Of a stretch of 64,000 nt of DNA, positions 36,342 through 44,303 are shown piece by piece; the first letter of the stretch is position 1; each line of letters starts with the position of its first letter. Source of the DNA: Mycobacterium vicinigordonae (GTDB lineage: Bacteria; Actinomycetota; Actinomycetes; Mycobacteriales; Mycobacteriaceae); NCBI RefSeq assembly GCF_013466425.1, contig NZ_CP059165.1:2232001-2296000 (forward strand). Reading direction: 5' to 3'. A model generated the notes under the pieces. The model saw only the letters and a program-made list of their open reading frames with translations, was not told the DNA's origin and did no database searches. Position numbers and translations under genes: made by a program.

Positions 36342-37278
36342 AACGCTGGGCGGAGATGAACCAGTGTGTCGGGGACGCACCCTGCAGATCCGGCGCCAGC
36401 GCACGGCCATAGCGGGCCAAGAGCTCCTCCGACGGAGTCGACGTCACGTCCCAGCCGTGGCGGCGCAACCAGCTACCGACATCTTCGCGTTCCTCGAAGT
36501 ACCACAGCTCGTCGGTCGTGGGCACCACCAGCTTGGAGTCCGTGCGGGCCATCAAGTCGCGGATCCGGTCCATCCGCTCTCGGCGCTGGGCGCGGCCCTC
36601 GGGGTCGGCGAACTCAGGTCCCAAATCCTCCACCGCCAGGTGGCTACCCGGCGCGGCAAGGGAGTGGATGCGCTCGAACAATAGGTCCTGCGAGGGGGCC
36701 GGCAGATACATCAGCAACCCCTCCACCGACCACACGCTCGGTAGCGATGGGTCAAATCCGTTCTGCTGCAACGCCATCGGCCAGTCCTGGCGCAGGTCGG
36801 CCGCAACGGCTACCCGGTTCGCGCGTGGGTTCGCGCCGTGCTCGCGCAGCGTCGCGGCTTTGAAGTCCAGCACTTTGTCTTGATCCAGCTCGTAGACCGT
36901 GGTGCCGTCAGGCCACGGCAACCGCCACGACCGGGCGTCCAGACCGGCGGCCAGTATGACCGCCTGACGGATACCCGCACCCGCCGCTTCGATGAAACTT
37001 GTGTCGAAAAACTTTGTCCGCGTAGCAAAATAATTGACCAGCGCGCGCATTCGCGCCGGCATATCGGGTTCGGCCGCGACTACCTCGGCGGGCAGCTCTG
37101 GAGCTCCGTACCAGTTCCATACCCCGTCGCCCACGGTGTCGAGGAAAATCCGCGCATATGGATCGTTGATCAGTGGGTCGTCGCTCTCGGTATCCGCGGC
37201 TCGGGCCGCAGCCACACCGAGTGCCGTCGCGCCGACGCTTTCGGTGATTTCCCAGCTGTCGTCATCGGTTCTCGCCAC
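36328..37278 (-). CDS. SAM-dependent methyltransferase, mycobacterial TIGR00027/LCMT-like family
   Basis: The protein has 316 residues. GTG 37,278 is chosen because the family begins with (M/V)ARTDDDSW and AGGGTG lies 6 bases upstream. Family features include [59 protein letters not shown] and [11 protein letters not shown]. This is a paralogous mycobacterial family related to leucine carboxyl methyltransferase, and most members have no known substrate. It opens the second block inserted between the aldC operon and nicT. Confidence 0.9.
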   Translation of the reverse strand: MARTDDDSWEITESVGATALGVAAARAADTESDDPLINDPYARIFLDTVGDGVWNWYGAPELPAEVVAAEPDMPARMRALVNYFATRTKFFDTSFIEAAGAGIRQAVILAAGLDARSWRLPWPDGTTVYELDQDKVLDFKAATLREHGANPRANRVAVAADLRQDWPMALQQNGFDPSLPSVWSVEGLLMYLPAPSQDLLFERIHSLAAPGSHLAVEDLGPEFADPEGRAQRRERMDRIRDLMARTDSKLVVPTTDELWYFEEREDVGSWLRRHGWDVTSTPSEELLARYGRALAPDLQGASPTHWFISAQRSTAG

Positions 37279-37323
37279 GACTTGCACCCTACGTGAACCG
37301 GCCGTAGGCAAGAATTGCGGTCA

Positions 37324-38058
37324 ATGGACGGGGACTTAGGGATGGACGAGCAGTCCGAGCCGGTATCGCGGCGACCACACATCGTGCGTCTGGCCGTCTT
37401 CGGCGTCTTCCTGGGCGTGTTGTTCTATCTGCTCGCCGTGCGGCACCTGGTCGAGATCCAGGACGTGCGGCGCGTGGTTGCGGCGACGGGTCCGGCGGCG
37501 CCGCTGGCCTACATCATCGTATCGGCGGTGCTGGGCGCGATCTTTGTGCCAGGTCCCATCCTGGCCGCCAGCAGCGGGTTGCTATTCGGGCCCCTGCTCG
37601 GGGTGTTCGTGACGCTGGGTGCGACCGTGGGCACCGCGATGGTGGCGAGTCTGCTCGGCCGGCGTGGCGGCCGGGACAGCGCACGGGCTCTGCTGGGAAC
37701 CGCCCGTGCCGAGCGGATCGACGTGCTGATCGAACGCGGCGGACTGTGGGCGGTGGTCGGCCAGCGCTTCGTTCCCGGCCTGTCCGACGCGTTGGCGTCC
37801 TACGCGTTCGGCGCGTTCGGCGTTCCGTTGTGGCAGATGGCCGTCGGCGCCTTCATCGGGTCGGTGCCGCGGGCTTTCGTCTACACCGCGCTGGGCGCCT
37901 CGATCGGAGACAAGTCGCCGATGTTGGCGTATGCGGCGGTCGGTGTGTGGTGTGTGACCGCTGTAGCTGGCGTTTTCGTGGCACGGCGCGGCGTCAAGCA
38001 TTGGCGTGCGCACCAGGACCAGGCCGGGGAGCGCGGGACCGGCGAACGCTCGGATTGA
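37324..38058 (+). CDS. TVP38/TMEM64-type (VTT domain) membrane protein
   Basis: About 244 residues from ATG 37,324. ATG 37,342 and TTG 37,315 are alternatives. Several membrane segments are visible, starting with LAVFGVFLGVLFYLLAV. The VTT-domain signature includes FVPGPILAASSGLLFGPLLG, VASLLGRRGG and GQRFVPGLSDALASYAFGAFGV. Such proteins relate to DedA flippases and lipid scramblases. It is divergent from the methyltransferase and has no obvious link to the hydrogenase genes beyond it. Confidence 0.88.
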   Translation: MDGDLGMDEQSEPVSRRPHIVRLAVFGVFLGVLFYLLAVRHLVEIQDVRRVVAATGPAAPLAYIIVSAVLGAIFVPGPILAASSGLLFGPLLGVFVTLGATVGTAMVASLLGRRGGRDSARALLGTARAERIDVLIERGGLWAVVGQRFVPGLSDALASYAFGAFGVPLWQMAVGAFIGSVPRAFVYTALGASIGDKSPMLAYAAVGVWCVTAVAGVFVARRGVKHWRAHQDQAGERGTGERSD

Positions 38059-38072
38059 TGTCGTGTCGCGGC

Positions 38073-38837
38073 TCATTGCGGTTTGGTCGCGGTGACGATG
38101 TGGGTGGGCGCCCAGGGGCCGCCGTACCACATTCGCCATCCCGCGTTTCGGCGCCGTACGTCGCGCCAGCCGAGGTCGCGGAGGTGAGTGGCGTGCCGCC
38201 GGGTCTCCCAAAGGTCGGCGATGACTAGGCGCCCGCCGGGACGAAGCACTCGCATCGCCTCGGCCAGGGCCCGACGGCGTCCGTCATGACCGGGAATGTT
38301 GTGGATGGCAAGGTTGCTGACGATCACATCGACACTGTTGTCCTCGAGCGGCAGCGCGGTCATGTCGGCCGTGCGCAATTCGATGCGGTCGGCGACGTTC
38401 TCCAGTTGCGCGTTGGCCAGGGTGGCAGCGGCCGAGTTGTCGGTCTGGTCGGCCTGCCAGATGTCCACGCCGATGGCGCGCCCGCCTGGCAGGCGTTTAG
38501 CCGTGGCCAGCAGTACTGCGCCGCGGCCGCATCCCATGTCCAGTACGGTCTCGTCGCCGTGGAGTGCAAGGTCGTCGAGGATGCGGTTCCAGACCGTGAA
38601 TTTGCCGGCTTTGGTGGCATGGACGTAGAACGCGACGCTCGCCGTGATCGTGACCGCGGCCGAGCCGGTCAGCGCGGCGGTGAGCCTCTTGCCCCGGGCG
38701 AGAGCGCTCGCAGACCATAAGGCCAGGACGGCAGCCTGTCCGGCGAGCCCCAGCGCCTGGGCGCGGGCGGAGACGGTATGGAACGAGCCGTCGATTCCGT
38801 AATCGCCCTGGTGTTCTCGTCCTGTACCTGTGCTCAT
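38073..38837 (-). CDS. class I SAM methyltransferase with N-terminal membrane segments
   Basis: The protein has 254 residues. Residues about 28-70 contain two hydrophobic segments (LGLAGQAAVLALWSASALA and ALTGSAAVTITASVAFYV). A Rossmann methyltransferase domain follows, with VLDMGCGRGAVLLATAKRL, GVDIWQADQTDN, VSNLAIHNIPGHDGR and VLRPGGRLVIADLWET. The substrate is unknown. It lies tail to tail with the VTT gene and 84 bases beyond the end of the hydrogenase array. Confidence 0.88.
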   Translation of the reverse strand: MSTGTGREHQGDYGIDGSFHTVSARAQALGLAGQAAVLALWSASALARGKRLTAALTGSAAVTITASVAFYVHATKAGKFTVWNRILDDLALHGDETVLDMGCGRGAVLLATAKRLPGGRAIGVDIWQADQTDNSAAATLANAQLENVADRIELRTADMTALPLEDNSVDVIVSNLAIHNIPGHDGRRRALAEAMRVLRPGGRLVIADLWETRRHATHLRDLGWRDVRRRNAGWRMWYGGPWAPTHIVTATKPQ

Positions 38838-38921
38838 CTCTACTCCTCGTGCCCAGCCTCGGCCCCCGGCACCAGGCTATTCCTGCCGCGCGCATAATCG
38901 GCCGGCGGATCCGCGCGGGGC

Positions 38922-40037
38922 CTACCGAATGGCGATCAGTGGAATTGCCGTCTCGGCTTCGCTTGCCGCGCCGTGAAAGCCGATAAGTCGAGCGGTCTCC
39001 GGCGGTTCGTGGCCGGTGGCCAGGATTGCGGCGTCACCGGTGCAGGTCGCCACGACGTCGCCAATGCGGGCCAGATTCCGCGGTGACACAGGGCCGAATA
39101 CCCCGGAAGCGACGGCCTCCTCGCGGGTGCGTACTTGCGCGCGGCCGGCGAGCAGCTCGGTCCAGGTGGCCAGCACGTCGGTGGCGGCTCCCGGTTCGGT
39201 GTGCAGGTAGCGCACCCGGGGTTCGCCGGCGACCACCCGCACTCCGGCCGCAAGCCGAGGATCGGCTGCCATGTCGATGCGGGCGTCCGGTGCCACATTG
39301 AGGCCGCCGTGGTCGGCGGTCACCAACAGCGCCGCACCGGCGGGCATCCCCTCGATAACTCGGGACAGCAGCGCGTCCACCCGGCCCGCCGCTTCGTGCC
39401 AGTGGGGTGACCCGATGCCGGACACGTGCGCGGCGGTGTCCAGGTCGGCGATGTAGCCGTAGATCAGCCCGGGTGCGGCGCGCACCTGTTCGGCCAGTCG
39501 CCCCGGGTAGTCATCACCGGAGCGTATGGCGACGAATTGCGCTCCGCCGTATGCGGCATCGGTCAGCCCGCTGCCGACGAACCGTTCCGGCAGCACCGCG
39601 CGGGCAATGACCCCGTCGTCCGTGAGTCGCTGAAACCAGGTCGGCAGCGGTTGCCACTCGGAGTGCGGTGGGTCGTCACGCCACCGGATGTGATTAAGCA
39701 CCCGGTCGGTGCCGGGGATGTTGAGGGTAAAGCCCAGGATGCCGTGCTCGCCGGGCGGGGCGCCGGTGCCCAACGACACCAGGCTTGTCGGCGTGGTGGA
39801 CGGGAACGTGCAATCCAGCCGTTGCAGCTGGCCGGTGCGGCCGGCCAGCACCGACGCCAGTATCGGTGCGTCGTCGACAAGGTGCGGCAGCAAATGCCAG
39901 CCCAGGCCGTCCACCAGCACCACGCAGACGCGGTCGACACCGCCCGGCTCGCCGGTCAGCCCCAGCGTATCGAGCCCGTCCGGCGCGCCGAGCAGGGCTG
40001 CCACGCTGGGCAGCACGTCGCAGATCGAACCAGGCAC
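38922..40037 (-). CDS. alkaline phosphatase-superfamily phosphodiesterase (nucleotide pyrophosphatase-like)
   Basis: The protein has 371 residues. GTG 40,037 is preferred because it follows the upstream stop by 4 bases. A longer open frame runs into the previous gene. Metal-site motifs are VCVVLVDGLGWHLL, the nucleophile TTPTSLVSLGTG, DLDTAAHVSGIGS and TADHGG. These fit type I phosphodiesterase/nucleotide pyrophosphatase enzymes. It is the last gene of the minus-strand hydrogenase array and seems co-translated with it, although no hydrogenase-related role for this family is known to me. Confidence 0.88.
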   Translation of the reverse strand: MPGSICDVLPSVAALLGAPDGLDTLGLTGEPGGVDRVCVVLVDGLGWHLLPHLVDDAPILASVLAGRTGQLQRLDCTFPSTTPTSLVSLGTGAPPGEHGILGFTLNIPGTDRVLNHIRWRDDPPHSEWQPLPTWFQRLTDDGVIARAVLPERFVGSGLTDAAYGGAQFVAIRSGDDYPGRLAEQVRAAPGLIYGYIADLDTAAHVSGIGSPHWHEAAGRVDALLSRVIEGMPAGAALLVTADHGGLNVAPDARIDMAADPRLAAGVRVVAGEPRVRYLHTEPGAATDVLATWTELLAGRAQVRTREEAVASGVFGPVSPRNLARIGDVVATCTGDAAILATGHEPPETARLIGFHGAASEAETAIPLIAIR

Positions 40038-40041
40038 GCGG

Positions 40042-40791
40042 TCAGTCTGGCACGCGGGCGTGTGCCAGTCGTTCGCTGGTGAGCAGCAGTTGGCGCCGGG
40101 TGCTGTCCTCGAGCGCCCGCACCTGCTCTGGCGCCAGGCGCCCGCACAACCGCGACCAATGCACCGCGACGTCGTCGCCGGCGGACACGTCGGGCACCGC
40201 GCAATAGCCGTCGGCCCATAAGTCAAACAGCCGCGGGGATGTTTCGGACAGCGTCAGCGCCCGGCCGTCCCACAGCAGCCGCCGGCAGGTCACCTCGACC
40301 GTTTCCTCGGTGCGCGAAAGTACTGTGCCCCAAGTGATCCGGCAGTTATCCAGCACGTACAACGGATGTTCGACGGTGTTGGGGCCGCCGCGTCCCAGGA
40401 ACCTCGTCCACGGGTACACACCGAACACGTGGAAGCAGTGATTGCCGGCTGCCTCGCGAGCCAGCTCGGCCGTCAGATGCGACCAGTAGTGGCCTGCCCG
40501 CGGTCCAATGATTGTCAGCAACCCCTCGAAGAACTCCTGGGGAGCCACGCCGGCGCCGATGCCGCCGCCGAGCCAGTACGACTCGACCAGTCGGTGATCC
40601 AGCGGGTCGGCGATCCCGGTCAGCTGCGACAGCACCAGCAGATACGGCCAGGCTCCGGAGAACGTGCGTGCCGCGGCCCGAACCTCGTCCACCGACCCGT
40701 CCCGCAGGGTGGCGCCCAGCGGGGGACCGCAATAGCCAAGGGCGTTGGGGGCGTAGGCATACCGCCCGAACATCTCGGCGCCCCCGCTCAT
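40042..40791 (-). CDS. conserved hydrogenase-cluster protein of unknown function (possibly DUF6390)
   Basis: The protein has 249 residues and starts one base after the hypC stop. ATG 40,773 is an in-frame alternative. It begins MFGRYAYAPNALGYCGPP after a short leader. It contains YLLVLSQLTGIADPLDHRLVESYWLGGG and HCFHVFGVYPWTRFLGRGG, and the final third contains VTCRRLLWDG and VHWSRLCG. No catalytic motif is recognised, although conserved Cys and His residues could bind a metal. I recall the Pfam name DUF6390 for it, unchecked. Placement between hypC and the phosphodiesterase implies a role in maturation. Confidence 0.8.
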   Translation of the reverse strand: MSGGAEMFGRYAYAPNALGYCGPPLGATLRDGSVDEVRAAARTFSGAWPYLLVLSQLTGIADPLDHRLVESYWLGGGIGAGVAPQEFFEGLLTIIGPRAGHYWSHLTAELAREAAGNHCFHVFGVYPWTRFLGRGGPNTVEHPLYVLDNCRITWGTVLSRTEETVEVTCRRLLWDGRALTLSETSPRLFDLWADGYCAVPDVSAGDDVAVHWSRLCGRLAPEQVRALEDSTRRQLLLTSERLAHARVPD

Positions 40792-40792
40792 C

Positions 40793-41059
40793 TCAACCGC
40801 CGCCCAGCCCGGCGGTCGGGTCGGTGCCGCCTCGACCCATCAGTTCCAGCCCGGCCATCGCCTGCTCGGCCCCGGCCCGATCGGTCTTCTCCATCACGAA
40901 ACCCATGTGGATGATCACCCAGTCGCCGGGCGAGAACGTCTCGTCCGGCAACATGCCGACGTTGACTCTGCGTTGCTCGCCGGCGACGTCGACCAGCGCC
41001 AGTTGACCCTCGTAGCCGTCGAGCATCCTGATCACTCGGCCCGGGATACCCAAACACAT
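40793..41059 (-). CDS. hypC: hydrogenase maturation chaperone HypC
   Basis: The 88-residue protein starts with the invariant MCLGIPG of HypC/HupF, whose second-residue cysteine holds the Fe(CN)2CO unit. GEQRRVNVGMLPDETFSPGDWVIIHMGF matches the OB-like core, here quoted in part. The last 20 residues are glycine-rich. It follows the protease gene by 3 bases. HypD, its partner, is not encoded in this window. Confidence 0.96.
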   Translation of the reverse strand: MCLGIPGRVIRMLDGYEGQLALVDVAGEQRRVNVGMLPDETFSPGDWVIIHMGFVMEKTDRAGAEQAMAGLELMGRGGTDPTAGLGGG

Positions 41060-41062
41060 GAT

Positions 41063-41548
41063 TCAGCACTCCTTCGGCGCCGAAGACCGCAGGGCCGCAA
41101 CGATTTCGCGGATGGCGCTGACCGCTCGGGGGACAGCGGCGGCGACCGGCCCGGTCAGACCCATGCCTTCGTCGACGCTGCCGGCCTCGCATCCGACGAT
41201 CACCGTGTAAGGCGGGTTGCCGCCCAGTGCTCGCAGGCTCGCGAACACCGTCTGCGGATCCATGCTGTGCGCGTCCATGCCGACTGTGCCGTCGTCGGCG
41301 TCGTGGTCGGCCTGAAAGACATGCAGGGCACCGGGATTGCCGCGGTTTGGTATCGCGTCGACCAGGACCAGGCTGTTCCATTCGTCGAGCAGGTCATAGG
41401 CCAGGTGCATGCCGCCGATCCCGTAGTCGACCACTCGCACGTCAGATTCGTCCCGGGGCATCGTCGCGTGCCGCACCACCTCGGATCCGAACCCGTCGTC
41501 GCCGAGGAAGATGTTGCCGATCCCGGCCACCAGAATGCGCGCTGCCAT
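41063..41548 (-). CDS. [NiFe]-hydrogenase maturation endopeptidase (HyaD/HybD family)
   Basis: The protease has 161 residues. ATG 41,548 is preceded by GGCAGGGTT, and an upstream extension to 41,602 reads through the spacer and lacks homology. It begins ILVAGIGNIFLGDDGFG. The usual DEG metal-site glutamate is aspartate here. DAIPNRGNPG and DAHSMDPQTVF provide the other nickel-sensing positions. It trims the C-terminal tail of the large subunit after nickel insertion. The large subunit encoded here keeps a tail of 22 residues after the last metal-ligand motif. Confidence 0.93.
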   Translation of the reverse strand: MAARILVAGIGNIFLGDDGFGSEVVRHATMPRDESDVRVVDYGIGGMHLAYDLLDEWNSLVLVDAIPNRGNPGALHVFQADHDADDGTVGMDAHSMDPQTVFASLRALGGNPPYTVIVGCEAGSVDEGMGLTGPVAAAVPRAVSAIREIVAALRSSAPKEC

Positions 41549-41567
41549 AACCCTGCCTAGATGCGCT

Positions 41568-41687
41568 TCACATACGCCTGAGTCGCAGGTAACGCTTGAC
41601 ATCCGGCAGGGAGGCGACGCCGATCACTACCGCCACCGCCAGGACCACCCCGATGAGGGCGGCGAAAATCCAACCTAGGACATCCAT
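41568..41687 (-). CDS. 39-residue single-span membrane protein
   Basis: Start ATG 41,687 is preceded by AAAGGAATGTGCC and overlaps the end of the upstream gene by 13 bases. The sequence is a hydrophobic helix (LGWIFAALIGVVLAVAVVIGV) followed by SLPDVKRYLRLRRM. The pattern resembles the DUF6893 family of very small actinobacterial membrane proteins, recalled but not checked. In the hydrogenase array it might anchor the complex to the membrane. This is a guess. Confidence 0.75.
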   Translation of the reverse strand: MDVLGWIFAALIGVVLAVAVVIGVASLPDVKRYLRLRRM

Positions 41688-43021
41688 GGCACATTCCTTT
41701 CGGCTTGTTCGCTGTCTAGTTGTTCGGCGATTGGTTCGATTTCGTCGGGGGAGAAGTACAGGTAGCGTCCGTACCAATCGTGCAGTTCGGCGGCTGGGTC
41801 GTCTTCGACCACCACGCCGACGTGCTTGTTGCCCTCGACGTCTTCGTGCACCGACGCGACCCGCGCGGTCTTACCGGCGACGAAGATGTCCTGTGCGTCG
41901 GCGTTGCGCCGGGGCCGCAACACCACCCGGCTGCCGCGGGCCACCCGGGTGCCGTTCACCAGCACCGCATCGATCTCGGGACGAACCGCGTTGTCGGCCA
42001 GCGGATCCCACCAGTCCACACCCTCGGGGACCTTGGGGATCAACCCAGATGCGCTGTGCGGGTCGCGCAGCACACCGTGCAGGCGGGCCATCGCCTCGGG
42101 TGACATCGCGTCGCACTGGTCGATGATCTGCGCCGCCCGCGGATCAGTAGCCCGCGCCTGCGCCTTCTCCTCGTCGGTCATCGTCATTACCCGCAACGTC
42201 AGGATCTCGTCGATCTCGGTGCAGTCGTACAGTGCGGTGCTGCTCTGTTCGGCGACCTCCGGGTGGTCGTAGAGGATGATCGGCGACACCAGCAGGATGT
42301 CGCGTGCACCGGGCGGCCCGGCGAGCACCGGGAAACACCGGTGCTGGCTGCAGCGCGCTGCCGCGTCGGCGGCTTCGGGCGGCGGTTCCAGTAGCGAAAC
42401 GAAGTTCCCCTCAATGACTTCAGCGATGACGTGGCTGCCGATCATAGACCGGGTGATGGCATCGTCCTTGCTGGACGTGGCGCCTCCGGTGTTCCTCAGC
42501 CGCAAGGAGACTCGCAACAGACCACCGTCGGGTTCGGCGTGCAGTGTCAACTCGCCGCGGATCTCCTGTCGTTGCCGGATCAAGCGGCCGCCGTCGACGG
42601 CTTCGACGTCTGTTCCCGCGGGAGAAAGTACCGGCAGAGCCTGCGGCATTTCGTCGAACCTGATTGGTCCTAAGGGTATTTCACACTCCACCGCTTCGTC
42701 CCAGGTCAGCCAGGATCCCGACGGTGTGACCAGCTCTGCGACCGGTTCGTAACCGCCCGCGATGCGGCGCTGGGCCTGGCGGCGCTGAAGCTGCAGGAAC
42801 CGTACCACAACCGTGAGCGCCGGACCCGAATCAATCAGGAACTGCGTGGCCAGCGAGTCGTCTTCCCCGAGCCCGGCGCCGGCCGCGTCGGGTGGACCCA
42901 GAACGCCAAACTGCCAACGTGATTGGTTCTTGCTTGAGGTTCCGCGGTACGGGTACAACAGATAACCCTCGTACAGCACCGCGTCGGCTACGGCGCGGGC
43001 GAGGCCCCAGCCGACGCTCAT
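41675..43021 (-). CDS. hydrogenase-cluster protein of unknown function, 448 residues
   Basis: ATG 43,021 overlaps the previous stop by 4 bases, so the long open frame upstream is excluded. Segments include the N-terminal VADAVLYEGYLLYPYRGTSSKNQSRWQFG and the central ITRSMIGSHVIAEVIEGNFVSLLEPPPEA. ILLVSPIILYDHPEVAEQS and a C-terminal GSRVVLRPRRNADAQDIFVAGKTARV are also present. No signal peptide or membrane span is visible, and no known catalytic motif. The YxGYLLYPYRxxSxKNQ start is distinctive. Genes of this kind accompany group 1h hydrogenases in actinobacteria, where they are presumed assembly or partner proteins. Confidence 0.85.
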   Translation of the reverse strand: MSVGWGLARAVADAVLYEGYLLYPYRGTSSKNQSRWQFGVLGPPDAAGAGLGEDDSLATQFLIDSGPALTVVVRFLQLQRRQAQRRIAGGYEPVAELVTPSGSWLTWDEAVECEIPLGPIRFDEMPQALPVLSPAGTDVEAVDGGRLIRQRQEIRGELTLHAEPDGGLLRVSLRLRNTGGATSSKDDAITRSMIGSHVIAEVIEGNFVSLLEPPPEAADAAARCSQHRCFPVLAGPPGARDILLVSPIILYDHPEVAEQSSTALYDCTEIDEILTLRVMTMTDEEKAQARATDPRAAQIIDQCDAMSPEAMARLHGVLRDPHSASGLIPKVPEGVDWWDPLADNAVRPEIDAVLVNGTRVARGSRVVLRPRRNADAQDIFVAGKTARVASVHEDVEGNKHVGVVVEDDPAAELHDWYGRYLYFSPDEIEPIAEQLDSEQAERNVPWMS

Positions 43022-43677
43022 CGCGCGGCCTCCCGCCGCGCCGACTCGGTCAGCAGCGTGCTCACCGCGAGGTCGAGGTCGAGTATCCCGTGGGCCGACT
43101 TGTAACCGGCCAGAGCCGAGACCGTTTCGTGTCGTAGCCGCACCCATCCGGTGTTGGGGTAGTGCAGTGCGACCAGGTCCCGCCAGACCTGGATCGGCAT
43201 GTCGTAGCGGGCTTCACAGTCCCAGGACACCTGTTGCACCGAGAATCCGCGGTCGGACTTGACGAAAATTGTTCCACTGAACAGAAATTGGAGTGGAATC
43301 GCGGCTTCGGATAAGGCGTGCATGTACTTGGCGGCGGTGACCTCGAAATCGTAGGTACAGTCCAGCGGCAGCGCCACGGTGGTGTTGCCGGCGAACCCGG
43401 GAACCATGGTGCTGCAATGCTGCCACAGAAAGGTGCGCTGGGTGGTGGCCCACCGATCCCGGTTGCCGAACAGATCGGTCAGCCCGGCGGCCTCCGCGTC
43501 GGTGTAGTTGCGGCGCAACGGTTCGATCCGGACCTGGCAGCGCAGCGCAATGGCGTGCACCGGGTCGTCAGGGTCAGCGTCGACGCCGATGCGTGCCGTC
43601 AATGTCGGGGTGACCGCGTACGGTTCGGGCACCACGTCCAGCACGGCGAAGCTCACGTCGATCGGCTGCTCGGTCAT
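43018..43677 (-). CDS. hydrogenase-cluster protein of unknown function (DUF6084-like), 219 residues
   Basis: Start ATG 43,677 and stop both use ATGA overlaps. Segments are VSFAVLDVVPEPYAVTPTLT at the N-terminus, IALRCQVRIEPLRRNY, FLWQHCSTMVPGF and LPLDCTYDFEVTAAKYM. The C-terminal half has VQQVSWDCEARYDMPIQVW and PNTGWVRLRHET. The protein is beta-rich without a signal peptide. I recall DUF6084 for this family, unchecked. Strict overlap with its neighbours suggests equal stoichiometry with them. Confidence 0.85.
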   Translation of the reverse strand: MTEQPIDVSFAVLDVVPEPYAVTPTLTARIGVDADPDDPVHAIALRCQVRIEPLRRNYTDAEAAGLTDLFGNRDRWATTQRTFLWQHCSTMVPGFAGNTTVALPLDCTYDFEVTAAKYMHALSEAAIPLQFLFSGTIFVKSDRGFSVQQVSWDCEARYDMPIQVWRDLVALHYPNTGWVRLRHETVSALAGYKSAHGILDLDLAVSTLLTESARREAAR

Positions 43678-44303
43678 CGCGGCGCCTCCCGTGCGCGGGC
43701 AGCGATTTGCGCGAAGAAGTCGTCGACAAATTGCCGCGCCTGCTGGCCGCCGTCGAAGCCGCGCCACAACAGACGCAGCCGCCCGACGAACTCGTAGCAG
43801 GCATCGATCGGCACCAAAAACGTTTGCGGCGATCCTGTGTCGTCGTCTGGCACCCGGATCAGCAGCGCCTCCACGTCGTCGGCCAACATCCCCACTCGGG
43901 GGTCGGCGGCGCGGATGGCATTCCACAGCTCCAGGTCCAGCTCCGATTCGCACGCACCGGCCGGGCCGGGATAGAAGGCGACCGTGCGGCCCAGGTCGGA
44001 ATTGGTGAAGAAGAACGCCACCCCGACCGGGATCTGCAGCGCCTCCCAGGCGCGGCGGTCCAGCGCGAATTGCGGGAACACCAGATAGCGGTCGGGCACC
44101 GCGCGGTAGCGCAACTGGGCGTGCGAATCGGCGAACAACAGATAGCAGGCACGGCACACGCACATCAGTTGCCGGGCAGCCACATTCACCACGTGCTGGT
44201 GCTCGTCGGTGATCGATTCGGCACACATTTCGCAGCGTTCGCCGGCAGGCTGCGGCTGGCGCCGGTTGGTGATGCCGGTCAACACGTCGTAGGGGCTGCT
44301 CAT
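43674..44303 (-). CDS. hydrogenase-cluster protein with cysteine motifs (DUF5947-like), 209 residues
   Basis: ATG 44,303 overlaps the previous stop. Near residue 25 a CEMC pair and near residue 48 a CVCRAC group could bind zinc or an iron-sulfur cluster. DEHQHVVNVAARQLMC lies between them. The rest contains YLVFPQFALDRRAWEALQIPVGVAFFF and LWRGFDGGQQARQFVDDFFAQI. I recall DUF5947, unchecked. Its cysteine knot beside the NifU-like gene suggests metal or cluster handling for the hydrogenase. Confidence 0.85.
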   Translation of the reverse strand: MSSPYDVLTGITNRRQPQPAGERCEMCAESITDEHQHVVNVAARQLMCVCRACYLLFADSHAQLRYRAVPDRYLVFPQFALDRRAWEALQIPVGVAFFFTNSDLGRTVAFYPGPAGACESELDLELWNAIRAADPRVGMLADDVEALLIRVPDDDTGSPQTFLVPIDACYEFVGRLRLLWRGFDGGQQARQFVDDFFAQIAARAREAPR

